DNA from: G965267425 sp965267425
GTDB taxonomy: Bacteria > Bacteroidota > Bacteroidia > Flavobacteriales_E > Vicingaceae
Assembly: GCA_965267425.1 (NCBI GenBank)
Contig: OZ253959.1
Location: 2,046,001-2,110,000, forward strand
Reading direction: 5' to 3'
DNA: 64,000 bases
Made by a program: the position numbers and the translations under genes. The notes beneath the pieces were generated by a model. That model was given only the letters and a program-made list of their open reading frames with translations, was not told the origin of the DNA and did no database searches. Below, one piece after another: positions 17,576 through 25,805 of this stretch (position 1 is the stretch's first letter; each line of letters starts with the position of its first letter).

Positions 17576-18589
17576 ATGGTAAAAAACATGAAGCCAATTC
17601 AACTGATGGTAACCGTTTGGATTCTTTTCTTACATTTTCCTTTTTTCAATGATTATAAATCTGACAAATGCATTTGTCTGAAAGGTTTAGAAAAGTATAA
17701 TTCATCCGTTTCCAATTTTATGTCACCAGACATATTGCAATTAAACGCATCTCCTTATATGTACTGTGACCTGGATCCCATAAACAAAATTGATGTCAAC
17801 GGAAAAGCTCCGACCATGATTTTACCTAATGAATTTGAAATGAAAATGGGGCGAATACCCAGATTCTTTAGAACTCAAAAGCTCATCTATGTAAATTATT
17901 GGGAAAATTTATCTATCCATGTAAAAAATCGGGAAGTTTTATATGTCACCGATAATCCAATTGATAAGACCTACATTACTAGAAGACAGTTTAATGCTAA
18001 AATTCTTAACATCAAAAAAACCATTGATCGCCTTCCTGCTCATCAACAAAACCCATTGTACGATCATGAATGGCTGAAATTACATACAAGAAGTCAGTTT
18101 GTTAAAGGCTGGTCATTTGATCCAACTGGAAACATTCAATTGCTCAGTAATCAAGTTGAATTTATGAGAACAGACAATGAATTTTACGGAGCCATTCAAA
18201 AACTATCGAGCAATGTTGCAGTAGTTCCATCTTCCAGTCAACTTGCATCAAATTCAACAACACTGTCATCAGCCAGCACCATTGCTTCCTCTTCTACAGT
18301 TACCAATGTTCGGGATGTTAATCCTATTCCTTCTACTTCAGGACAGTTTGCAAATGCGGCAAACTCAGATGTCATGGATATGCAACTAGCCCAAGGAAGA
18401 ACATTCGCTCAACCGAGAAATAATGGCAATGCCATGTCAGCAAAAGCGGCTAGATCTTCAACTCCAGAGTATCCCTTAGGAGATGTTGGGTTTCGCACTT
18501 TCCCTTCTTGGTCAACTCTTCCCCCCGAGGAACCAGAATTTTATTCGTTTCCTACATTGGAAGATGTTTTGAAGCATCCGGCACCTTAG
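17576..18589 (+). CDS. Orphan RHS-tip secreted protein (first copy of duplicated pair)
   Basis: The frame opens with GTG at 17558; ATGs at 17576 and 17588 are more likely, the latter giving a signal peptide MKPIQLMVTVWILFLHFPFF. The RHS core-end motif follows immediately: SPDILQLNASPYMYCDLDP then INKIDVNGKAPTM. A middle segment of about 120 residues (EMKMGRIPRFF ... LYDHEWLKLHTRSQFVKGWSFDPTG) is unrecognised. It is followed by a Ser/Thr-rich low-complexity linker (STTLSSASTIASSSTVTNV) and a Pro/aromatic tail ending FPTLEDVLKHPAP. The gene is tandem with a near copy at 18617-19672. No RHS repeats, no catalytic motif. A small secreted effector or surface protein is a guess. Confidence 0.75.
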   Translation: MVKNMKPIQLMVTVWILFLHFPFFNDYKSDKCICLKGLEKYNSSVSNFMSPDILQLNASPYMYCDLDPINKIDVNGKAPTMILPNEFEMKMGRIPRFFRTQKLIYVNYWENLSIHVKNREVLYVTDNPIDKTYITRRQFNAKILNIKKTIDRLPAHQQNPLYDHEWLKLHTRSQFVKGWSFDPTGNIQLLSNQVEFMRTDNEFYGAIQKLSSNVAVVPSSSQLASNSTTLSSASTIASSSTVTNVRDVNPIPSTSGQFANAANSDVMDMQLAQGRTFAQPRNNGNAMSAKAARSSTPEYPLGDVGFRTFPSWSTLPPEEPEFYSFPTLEDVLKHPAP

Positions 18590-19672
18590 GTTATTTTGGA
18601 ACTAAATATCGTACGTATGAATTACCAACAAGAACAATTTGAGAACACCGATTTTATAACAATTATAATTTTTGAAGTCATATCAATGCTCTTCATAACC
18701 CACCTCTTTTTTGTTAATATTTCTGGAGAAAAACTACATTCTTCACAGAACACGAACATTGGAGCAATTTCAACTCTATATCAATGTAATTTGCAACATT
18801 TTTTATCAACAGATTATTTGCATATCGATGCCTCTCCATATGTCTATTGTGACCTGGATCCCATAAACAAAATTGATGTCAACGGAAACGCTCCAACCAT
18901 GATTTTGCCTAAGGAATTTGAAATGGAAATGGGGCGATTACCCAGATTCTATGGACATGGAAATGTCAGCTATTTAAATTACTGGGAAAATTTATCTATC
19001 CAGGTAAAAAATCGGCAAGTTTTATATGCCACTCAAATTCAAAATGAAAAGACTTTCTTAACTCGAAGACAGTTTCATAATAAAATTTATGCCTCCAAAA
19101 AAACCATTGATCGACTTCCTGTTCATCTACAAAACCCATTGCACAATCAAGAATGGCTGAAATTACATACAAGAAGTCAGTTTGTTAAAAGCTTGTCATT
19201 TGATCCAACTGGAAAAGTTATCGTGTCTGGTAAGAATGTTGAATTTATAAAAAAAGACAATGAATTTTATGAAGCTATGCAAAAACTATCGAGTAATGGC
19301 ACAGCAGTTACAACTTCCAGCCAAATGACTTCAAATTCAACAACACTTTCATCAGCTAGCACAATTACTTCCTCTTCTACCGTCACCAATGTTCAGAATG
19401 CTAATCCTATTCCTTCTACTTCAGGCCAATATACACATGCAGCAAATTCAGATGTCATGGATATGCAAATAGCCCAAGGAAGAACAATGGCTCAACAGAG
19501 AAGTAACGATAATACATTGTCAGCAACAGCCGCCAGATCTTCAACTCCAGAGTCTCCCTTAGGAGATGTTGGGTTTCGCACTTTCCCTTCTTGGTCAACT
19601 CTTCCCCCCGAGGAACCAGAATTTTATTCGTTTCCCACATTGGAAGATGTTTTGAAGCATCCGGCACCTTAG
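17588..19672. repeat. Tandem gene duplication, period 1083 bases
   Basis: The two adjacent RHS-tip genes align without net insertion or deletion from the RHS motif (TGTGACC at 17765 and at 18848) to their stops (18589 and 19672), an offset of 1083 bases at both points. The last 110 bases are almost identical, while the middle differs at many sites. The signal-peptide region is unrelated in sequence. Confidence 0.85.
18617..19672 (+). CDS. Orphan RHS-tip secreted protein (second copy)
   Basis: This is the near copy of the preceding gene, starting 27 bases after its stop. The frame opens with TTG at 18596, but the ATG at 18617 gives MNYQQEQFENTDFITIIIFE with a hydrophobic segment to residue 35 (a signal anchor or signal peptide). 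The RHS end motif is STDYLHIDASPYVYCDLDP and then INKIDVNGNAPTM. The Ser/Thr linker and the tail YSFPTLEDVLKHPAP are kept. The middle differs from copy one in charge at many positions, whereas the tail is unchanged, which hints at diversifying change or gene conversion. Function unknown. Confidence 0.75.
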   Translation: MNYQQEQFENTDFITIIIFEVISMLFITHLFFVNISGEKLHSSQNTNIGAISTLYQCNLQHFLSTDYLHIDASPYVYCDLDPINKIDVNGNAPTMILPKEFEMEMGRLPRFYGHGNVSYLNYWENLSIQVKNRQVLYATQIQNEKTFLTRRQFHNKIYASKKTIDRLPVHLQNPLHNQEWLKLHTRSQFVKSLSFDPTGKVIVSGKNVEFIKKDNEFYEAMQKLSSNGTAVTTSSQMTSNSTTLSSASTITSSSTVTNVQNANPIPSTSGQYTHAANSDVMDMQIAQGRTMAQQRSNDNTLSATAARSSTPESPLGDVGFRTFPSWSTLPPEEPEFYSFPTLEDVLKHPAP

Positions 19673-19694
19673 AAATTCGTAATTTCATTGTTGT

Positions 19695-20084
19695 ATGGAG
19701 CGAAGAGATTATATAAAAGATCAAATTGAGCAATTCAGCCGTGTAGTCAAAGCGTTGATTGAAAAAATTGTTCTAGGAAATACGCCGGATTCTGGAATCC
19801 AATTGGATGAAATTGAAGATCATTTCACTGAACTTTATGGACTTTCTGTAGATCAAATCAAGGAAGAACAGATCTCTGAAGTCCGGCTAAACCATACATT
19901 ACTTTTTGAATTGGCAACTTTATACTTTCAGGCAGCCAAGAACAATACGAAGCCGATTTCCAATGTATACTTTGAAAAGTCCCTTAAACTAGCAGAAAAA
20001 GCGCAGTCATTGACGCCTGGTTATTCCATTGAATATCAAGAATTGCTCAATAATATTGCCGAAGAACTGAATAAAAAGAGTTGA
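19695..20084 (+). CDS. Small soluble helical protein, DUF6483-like
   Basis: The 129-residue product has no signal peptide and is almost all helix. It begins MERRDYIKDQIEQFSRVVKA, a start seen in DUF6483 proteins, and carries a TPR-like closing part (ISNVYFEKSLKLAEKAQSL). It lies 22 bases after the second RHS-tip gene on the same strand and so may be co-transcribed, but the link is not proven. Acidic. Role unknown. Confidence 0.55.
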   Translation: MERRDYIKDQIEQFSRVVKALIEKIVLGNTPDSGIQLDEIEDHFTELYGLSVDQIKEEQISEVRLNHTLLFELATLYFQAAKNNTKPISNVYFEKSLKLAEKAQSLTPGYSIEYQELLNNIAEELNKKS

Positions 20085-20095
20085 TCAACTAAACA

Positions 20096-21154
20096 TTATC
20101 TGCCATTGGTGTATCTTTTTTTCAAGACATCCAATGCCTCTTTATCTTGGATGGAATAATCCATAGTCAAGTGATCGTTAGAATAATTATCATGCAAATA
20201 CCATTTCCATGAAAACCCACCTGCAAACCATGTCTCATCCCAAATTGCGTCATAAATGGCTTCATAGGCCATCGTTTGCTCTGTCTCATTTGCTTGCCCT
20301 TTGGTATCACTCACCCATGGTTCTGCATAACAATTGGTAATACTACGATACCCATATTCCGTAAACAAAATGGGCTTGTTTAGTTGATTACTTTTTTTCG
20401 CCAATTCACCCTTGTGCACATTCCAAGCCGATATGAGATTCTCTTTAGAGACATTTGAATTTATTTCTAAGGGAAAATAGGCACTTATTCCTATGTAGTC
20501 CAATGCTGACCAGTGTTTCAAATCCTGATAAGCATCCCAGTTTGCGCTATATGTTAATGGAACGTCAAAATTATCCCTTAGTTCATGAGCCAGCTCCTTC
20601 CAAAAATCAGGTCGATTCTTAACGCAACCATCTAATTCTGTAGCAATGCACAGCAAATCGATTTCATTATCACTAAACATCTCAAGGTAAGAAACGAGGT
20701 ATTCCTTATACGATTTTTCAAATGACGTCCAATCTGTTTCGCTTTCAAAGGAAAGAGCCCCGGTGTATTTTCCATGCGAAATCCAAATGTGAGGTTTTAG
20801 CATAACTCTAAATCCTTTTTGTTTTGCCATTCTCACACATTCCTTCACCCCAATTTTTTTCTCTCCCCACCAAGTGTACTTTGAATTCCAATTCAGTTCT
20901 GTGTTTCCTTCAGCCAAGAATGCATAAGGAGTAATGGCTACCCAATTGGCACCTGATTCTACGAACGCATCAAATCTCGTGTGTTCTACTTGATGAGGTG
21001 GGCCTTCAAGGCAAATTCCATTGATTTTACTAATAGATCGTACTTCTGCCGTGGACTTTTGAACTTCAACTGTTTCGGCACAACTTATCACTAATCCAAT
21101 CAGGTAAATCCAAAAGAAGGAATGAACAGAACCTAATTTAGATTTCACTATCAA
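20096..21154 (-). CDS. GH113-like TIM-barrel glycosidase lipoprotein
   Basis: The product of about 352 residues has a lipoprotein signal ending in LVISC. The start is TTG at 21154, or GTG at 21148 which gives MKSKLGSVHSFFWIY; both overlap the end of the GT39 gene. The barrel shows the family landmarks: GANWVAITPYAF, GFRVMLKPHIWI, the acid/base Glu in CIATELDG, DYIGISAYFPL, and the nucleophile Glu in ILFTEYGYRS. This pattern is that of GH113 beta-mannanase-like proteins, which in Bacteroidota are often annotated as TIM-barrel glycosidases without tested activity. It is the third gene of an overlapping operon with a PHP-domain protein and a GT39 enzyme. Substrate not deducible. Confidence 0.75.
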   Translation of the reverse strand: MIVKSKLGSVHSFFWIYLIGLVISCAETVEVQKSTAEVRSISKINGICLEGPPHQVEHTRFDAFVESGANWVAITPYAFLAEGNTELNWNSKYTWWGEKKIGVKECVRMAKQKGFRVMLKPHIWISHGKYTGALSFESETDWTSFEKSYKEYLVSYLEMFSDNEIDLLCIATELDGCVKNRPDFWKELAHELRDNFDVPLTYSANWDAYQDLKHWSALDYIGISAYFPLEINSNVSKENLISAWNVHKGELAKKSNQLNKPILFTEYGYRSITNCYAEPWVSDTKGQANETEQTMAYEAIYDAIWDETWFAGGFSWKWYLHDNYSNDHLTMDYSIQDKEALDVLKKRYTNGR

Positions 21155-22721
21155 AATTGGACTGGTATTTTTCTAATTTATAAATAAAGAAATAAGCATC
21201 CACCTTTCCTCCTCTTTCGAAAGCTATGGTGTCCAGAGGAACAACCCCTTCGAAGTATTTCGTCAAGTGATCCGGCGCTCTGAATTGCCTGCTATGTGTA
21301 ATGTAATATGCATCTCTTCCCTTAGAAGGCATTGTCCTTTTTTTGTTAATCCATGCATATTTATGGATTTCGTTTAAGGAGCCAAATACATACAACGGAA
21401 TTTGTAATGGCGTGGCTACATAAAAGTCCAAATGAGCTGCAGGGAACCATTTATCAGAAATCATGAACACATCTTCAGGTACAACGTTTTGAACAACATT
21501 ATCCTTGTGTATTTGACTAAATTTCTCGGATAAAAATCGCCATCCAGACATATCCAGGGTTACATCATATTTACCCAGGGAAGTTATTTCTTCAGTGGGT
21601 GAGTCGGTAAAACTTCTTGAAAATCCGGTTTTGATTTCGAAAACTGCAATTGATAAAACAAACACCATTAGTGCCAACGCACTTTTGGCAGCATTTGGAA
21701 TGGTCTTCTTAAATTCCGCCAAATAGGCTGCTGCAATAATCAATAATGATAGGTACGCCGGACCAGACCAGTGAGGAAGAGTTCTCCTCCACAACGAAAA
21801 CAACAGAAATGTCATAATGATAGGAATGGACTGCAATAACAAGAAAGTAGACGTTTTTTTCGAAATAAAATTGTTGTGACGAATCAATGCAACAATGCTG
21901 ATCACAATGAGCACATAATTAATTGGATTTTGATAGCCCACTTGTCCAAACAATTCAGAAAAGAAATAATCCCAACGTATATCCGATTCGAATAAACCAA
22001 CCCTATCTCCATGAAATGTAAAACTGATAAAATCGACATTAATGTTCCAAACCAGCACCGGTGATAAACAAAGAGCTGAAATCAACATTGCGCAATACAG
22101 CGACCATTTTGATAACCACTCTCTTTGAAACAATAGTATAAACGACAACATGCCAATCCATAAAAAAGCCGCATGGTATTTAGAAATCATGGCCAATCCA
22201 ACTATTACTCCAAACCATAGCATATGGCGATGATCATTTTTACCTGAATTTTCCTGAATCATTCCAATTCCCAACCAAAGTGCAGTAACCCAGCACAAAA
22301 TCAAAGGTGAATCAGGCATAATAAACGTTCCACAAATTATACTGACATAAGGAGAGGCCGCATACAATACCGCAGCGATTAGACCAGTTTTTTCATTGAT
22401 GTAATCTCTTCCAATTCTGTAAACCACGTATAATGAAGCACTTCCCAATACAACTGCCCCCAACCGAACGAAAAAAGTTGAATTGAGAAGTAGGTTTAAT
22501 GAAAACAGCTGAATGATCCATCCTACCATTGGAGGATGATCAAAATGACTCCAATCCGGAAATTGCGCATAGGTCCAATAATAAACTTCATCATTGCCTA
22601 ACTCAGTTATTCCTGCAACAAAAAGGCGCATTATCGTGCTCACCAAAAATAATCGGTTGAACCAATGACGGTATTGTTGGCCATTCAATGACGAACTATC
22701 GCTGTTTTCCCTTGAATTCAA
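21138..22721 (-). CDS. GT39/ArnT-like membrane glycosyltransferase
   Basis: This protein of up to 527 residues has 10 or more membrane helices. Near the N-terminus, in the first outside loop, is ELGNDEVYYWTYAQFPDWS followed by HFDHPPMVGW, the Asp/Glu pair motif of PMT_2/ArnT-type transferases that use polyprenyl-phosphate sugars. The start codon is TTG at 22721, or a TTG at 22688, which would avoid overlap with 22696-23895. Such enzymes move a sugar from a lipid carrier to lipid A, glycans or proteins on the outer side of the membrane. It sits between a PHP-domain membrane protein and a GH113-like lipoprotein, suggesting a cell-surface glycan pathway. Confidence 0.85.
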   Translation of the reverse strand: MNSRENSDSSSLNGQQYRHWFNRLFLVSTIMRLFVAGITELGNDEVYYWTYAQFPDWSHFDHPPMVGWIIQLFSLNLLLNSTFFVRLGAVVLGSASLYVVYRIGRDYINEKTGLIAAVLYAASPYVSIICGTFIMPDSPLILCWVTALWLGIGMIQENSGKNDHRHMLWFGVIVGLAMISKYHAAFLWIGMLSFILLFQREWLSKWSLYCAMLISALCLSPVLVWNINVDFISFTFHGDRVGLFESDIRWDYFFSELFGQVGYQNPINYVLIVISIVALIRHNNFISKKTSTFLLLQSIPIIMTFLLFSLWRRTLPHWSGPAYLSLLIIAAAYLAEFKKTIPNAAKSALALMVFVLSIAVFEIKTGFSRSFTDSPTEEITSLGKYDVTLDMSGWRFLSEKFSQIHKDNVVQNVVPEDVFMISDKWFPAAHLDFYVATPLQIPLYVFGSLNEIHKYAWINKKRTMPSKGRDAYYITHSRQFRAPDHLTKYFEGVVPLDTIAFERGGKVDAYFFIYKLEKYQSNFDSEI

Positions 22722-23895
22722 ATTTGTAAATCAAATAAACAATTGCCCCTGTCAGAGCAATCATAAACAGAAAATATAGTATGGTAATAAAGACATTAAC
22801 AGATGCTTCTTCCTTATTGTAACTTTCACCTTCTATTCTAAAAACCGGATTCAAATAAAAAGTATTCCATGAATTGTTGAAAAAGATTTCCGCTCGAATA
22901 TAAGTGTCGTCTGCTGCAAATGGGTAGTTGATCAATGCCACTTTTTCATAGGTTTTTTTAACCTCACCATTTTGACCATAAAGCGTAAAATTGGCTGGTT
23001 TGTTGGTCTGAATATGTAACGTATCTCCAATCATGCGAACACTCTCCACACGCTCCAATTGTTGCACCCTTTTCTTGTGCATTTTGTATGTTTCATTATC
23101 TGCCGTATAAATTTCTACGCCAATGGATTGTCCATTTTTTAAACCATTTTTTAAATTTTCATGTGTGAAAGATTCCATGGCAATTAGCGTTGCATTCCTT
23201 CCATTGTCAAAAACATGTGAATAATCATGGGTATCATCATTGGACATCATAAAAACAGGCCTGCCAGCAGAAAGTGCAGCGTCCCAATGTGCCCTTGAAT
23301 ACATAAGCCGATTCCAGGTTTCCATGCAATCGTAACCAGTGAGTTTTTGAACATCATCCAATGAAAATCCATTTCTTCTTCTTGGATGGGCAATGGTCAA
23401 AACAATATCATCTCTTTCTCTTAGATGATTTAAGATATGTTGTTTATGATGGATGGTCTGATAAAAAGGATATTCCATCCAACTGGCAGATTCTGCACCG
23501 ATGACTATGTGATGAATTTTTGCCAAACCATAACCATGTTCATAAGTCGGAATGCTGTAAGCAGCATGTTCTGGTGAGATGTCCGGTTTCTGATAATTGG
23601 ATATCGCTATGATATCATAACCCATACTATCTAAAAAAGTTCGGTACATATCATCATTGGTTCCTTTTCCATTCATGGTGCCATACCAAGCATTCGCATG
23701 TGCATGAAAATTCCCAACATACCAATCGGCATTTTCAAGACCTTTATATGGATTGAAAAAATTTTGACCAGAAAATGGTTTAGGATCAGGAAAATCGTAA
23801 ATACAAGTATTAAAATATGGCAGAATACCCACCAGGAGTAGGAAGTAAAAAAAATACCTAAAACCTTTGAACACCTTTCTCACTATATTTCTCAT
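22696..23895 (-). CDS. Membrane-anchored PHP-domain phosphoesterase
   Basis: The product of 399 residues has an N-terminal anchor (FFYFLLLVGILPYFNTC), a C-terminal membrane helix (VFITILYFLFMIALTGAIVYLIY) and a PHP fold between. Metal ligands are visible: NFHAHANAW (His pair), YDIIAISNY, E in VIGAESASW, VLTIAHPRR, and the closing SNDDTHDY. PHP phosphoesterases hydrolyse phosphate esters with a trinuclear metal centre. An extracellular or periplasmic catalytic domain held by two anchors is unusual. It starts the operon with GT39 and GH113-like genes, overlapping the GT39 frame by up to 26 bases. Substrate unknown. Confidence 0.8.
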   Translation of the reverse strand: MRNIVRKVFKGFRYFFYFLLLVGILPYFNTCIYDFPDPKPFSGQNFFNPYKGLENADWYVGNFHAHANAWYGTMNGKGTNDDMYRTFLDSMGYDIIAISNYQKPDISPEHAAYSIPTYEHGYGLAKIHHIVIGAESASWMEYPFYQTIHHKQHILNHLRERDDIVLTIAHPRRRNGFSLDDVQKLTGYDCMETWNRLMYSRAHWDAALSAGRPVFMMSNDDTHDYSHVFDNGRNATLIAMESFTHENLKNGLKNGQSIGVEIYTADNETYKMHKKRVQQLERVESVRMIGDTLHIQTNKPANFTLYGQNGEVKKTYEKVALINYPFAADDTYIRAEIFFNNSWNTFYLNPVFRIEGESYNKEEASVNVFITILYFLFMIALTGAIVYLIYKFEFKGKQR

Positions 23896-23967
23896 TATTC
23901 TTTCCTACAATTTTGATTCAAAAATAAACAGGACATCAGACTTGCCCAATGGTTTCAAATATATTCT

Positions 23968-24528
23968 TTAATCGGCTTGGTCCAGCTTGGGTTTAGTTAG
24001 TAAAAAACCAAAAAGCCCTCCTAAAAGTCCTCCAAATATATGTCCAAACTGAGAAACTTGATCGGTGTTAAATGCGGCTACTACTTCCCTTCCAATATAC
24101 AAGGATGCCACCAATATAAAGGTCAACGGAATTTTTCCGGACTGATTTCCGGTAAATGAAATTAACACTATGAGCATAAAAACTAAACCACTGGCTCCAA
24201 CAAGTCCAGAAGAAAAAACCACATTGTGAATAACGGCGGTAATAATGGTGGTACTTAGAAACAACAAACCCATTTTCATGCTCCCATACTTCTCTTCAAG
24301 GATGGGCCCAAGTAACAATATAAATGACAAGTTAGCGAACAAATGTTCGAGGTCTGCATGACATAACACATATGTAACATAACTTAAAACAGGAATGGAA
24401 GATGGAAAGTTTAAGCCGAATAAACCCGACAGTCCATTTCCAGTCAAATAGTCCAAAAAATATAGCAATGACACCATGATAGAAAATGTCAACATGAATG
24501 GTGAATTATACTGAATGCTCAATTTCAT
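23968..24528 (-). CDS. Rhomboid family intramembrane serine protease
   Basis: The 186-residue product has six predicted helices. The expected residues are present: HADLEHLFANLSFILLLGP (the H-x-x-H/N helix), catalytic Ser in GLVGASGLVF (GxSG-type motif), and catalytic His in FGHIFGGLLGG. It is a minimal six-helix bacterial rhomboid. It cleaves membrane proteins within the bilayer; the substrate is unknown. It is transcribed away from the exodeoxyribonuclease III gene, whose start is close by. Confidence 0.9.
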   Translation of the reverse strand: MKLSIQYNSPFMLTFSIMVSLLYFLDYLTGNGLSGLFGLNFPSSIPVLSYVTYVLCHADLEHLFANLSFILLLGPILEEKYGSMKMGLLFLSTTIITAVIHNVVFSSGLVGASGLVFMLIVLISFTGNQSGKIPLTFILVASLYIGREVVAAFNTDQVSQFGHIFGGLLGGLFGFLLTKPKLDQAD

Positions 24529-24616
24529 AGGATACTCAAAAAATATGCGAGTTTAAATTATGCTTTTGCGTCAGAATATTTACATTGTATATCAAAATAT
24601 ATCTCAAATTACCGTC

Positions 24617-25378
24617 GTGAAAATTATCTCTTGGAATGTAAATGGTGTTCGTGCCGCTGTAAAAAAGGATCTCATTTCTAAAATATATGAAATGAACCCG
24701 GATGTGTTGTGTCTTCAGGAAACCAAAGCTCAAGATGATCAAGTTCTTGAAGCATTGGAAGCATTGGATGGTTATGAAATATTTGTTAATTCAGCTGAAC
24801 GAAAGGGATATGCTGGAACGGCTATTTTAACTAAATCAAGTCCTATTCGTGTAAAGAACGATATGGGAGTTGAAATTCACGATCAAGAAGGTCGGTTAAT
24901 TGCTGCTGAATATTCAGATTTTTATGTGGTTACTACTTATGTCCCAAATTCAGGTCAAGGCTTGGTAAGACTTGACTATCGAACTACTTGGGATAAAGAA
25001 CTATTAACATATTTGAAAAAGCTGGAAAATAAAAAACCAGTGATCTTATGTGGCGATTTAAATGTTTGTCATAAAGAAATTGACATTGCCAGACCAAAAG
25101 CCAATTACAATAAATCCGCAGGATATACTCAGAAGGAGATTGATGGAATGGACAATTTTGTCAATGCTGGTTTCAAAGATACCTTTCGGGAGTTACATCC
25201 TCAGGAAATCAAATATAGCTGGTGGAGTCTTAGAGGCGGTGCAAGAGAGAAAAATATTGGCTGGCGATTGGATTACTTTTTAATCAGTGAATCATTGATG
25301 TCCAGTGTAGATAATGCAGATATTTGGACGGATGTCATTGGATCCGATCATTGTCCGGTTATATTGGAATTGAAATAG
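24617..25378 (+). CDS. xth: Exodeoxyribonuclease III (AP endonuclease)
   Basis: The protein starts MKIISWNVNGVRA if translation begins at the GTG at 24617, which is where the family begins; the frame also has an ATG at 24560 that would add 19 unusual residues. All EEP-family motifs are present: SWNVNGVRA, CLQETKAQ (metal-binding Glu), GDLNVCHKEID, WRLDYFLISESL and the catalytic SDHCPVILEL at the C-terminus. It repairs abasic sites and trims 3' ends in base excision repair. Length (254) is normal. Confidence 0.95.
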   Translation: MKIISWNVNGVRAAVKKDLISKIYEMNPDVLCLQETKAQDDQVLEALEALDGYEIFVNSAERKGYAGTAILTKSSPIRVKNDMGVEIHDQEGRLIAAEYSDFYVVTTYVPNSGQGLVRLDYRTTWDKELLTYLKKLENKKPVILCGDLNVCHKEIDIARPKANYNKSAGYTQKEIDGMDNFVNAGFKDTFRELHPQEIKYSWWSLRGGAREKNIGWRLDYFLISESLMSSVDNADIWTDVIGSDHCPVILELK

Positions 25379-25391
25379 TGATGTTTTGCGC

Positions 25392-25805
25392 ATGGATGAA
25401 ATAGCAGATAAAGAAATTCAGGAACGAGTTGAAACCAATGCTTTTGAAACATGGATGCAAGAAGGCATTGTCTTTACAAAAGCTAAACCAGGTAAACACA
25501 TAACCCTGGAAGAGGCTAAGGCCAACACAGATGCTGTTAATCATTTTTTCCTAGGGGAGAAAATGGCGCTTTTAGTGGACCTTACTCGATTGCATTCCAT
25601 TGATAAATCGGCTAGGGATTATTTCTCAATGAGAGGTAGAAAAACCAATGTTGGAGTACTTGCCATACTAACTAAGTCAGCTTTGAACAAATTCGTTGGA
25701 AATTTCTTTATTACGTTCAGCAAACCTGTGGTTCCCACCAAATTATTCACTGATCAACATCACGCAATGGATTGGTTAAAAAAGACACTTATTGAACGGA
25801 CTTAA
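25392..25805 (+). CDS. Small STAS/SpoIIAA-like fold protein (DUF7793-like)
   Basis: The product has about 137 residues without signal peptide. ITLEEAKANTDAVNHFFLG, then KMALLVDLTRLHSIDKSARD, resemble a small alpha/beta family in Bacteroidota (often called DUF7793 or SpoIIAA-like) in which a lone domain has the strand-helix order of STAS. The last 17 bases overlap the end of the convergent gene 25789-28062. Start at ATG 25392; an upstream TTG at 25386 is also possible. Role unknown; such proteins may be stress or regulatory adaptors. Confidence 0.6.
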   Translation: MDEIADKEIQERVETNAFETWMQEGIVFTKAKPGKHITLEEAKANTDAVNHFFLGEKMALLVDLTRLHSIDKSARDYFSMRGRKTNVGVLAILTKSALNKFVGNFFITFSKPVVPTKLFTDQHHAMDWLKKTLIERT

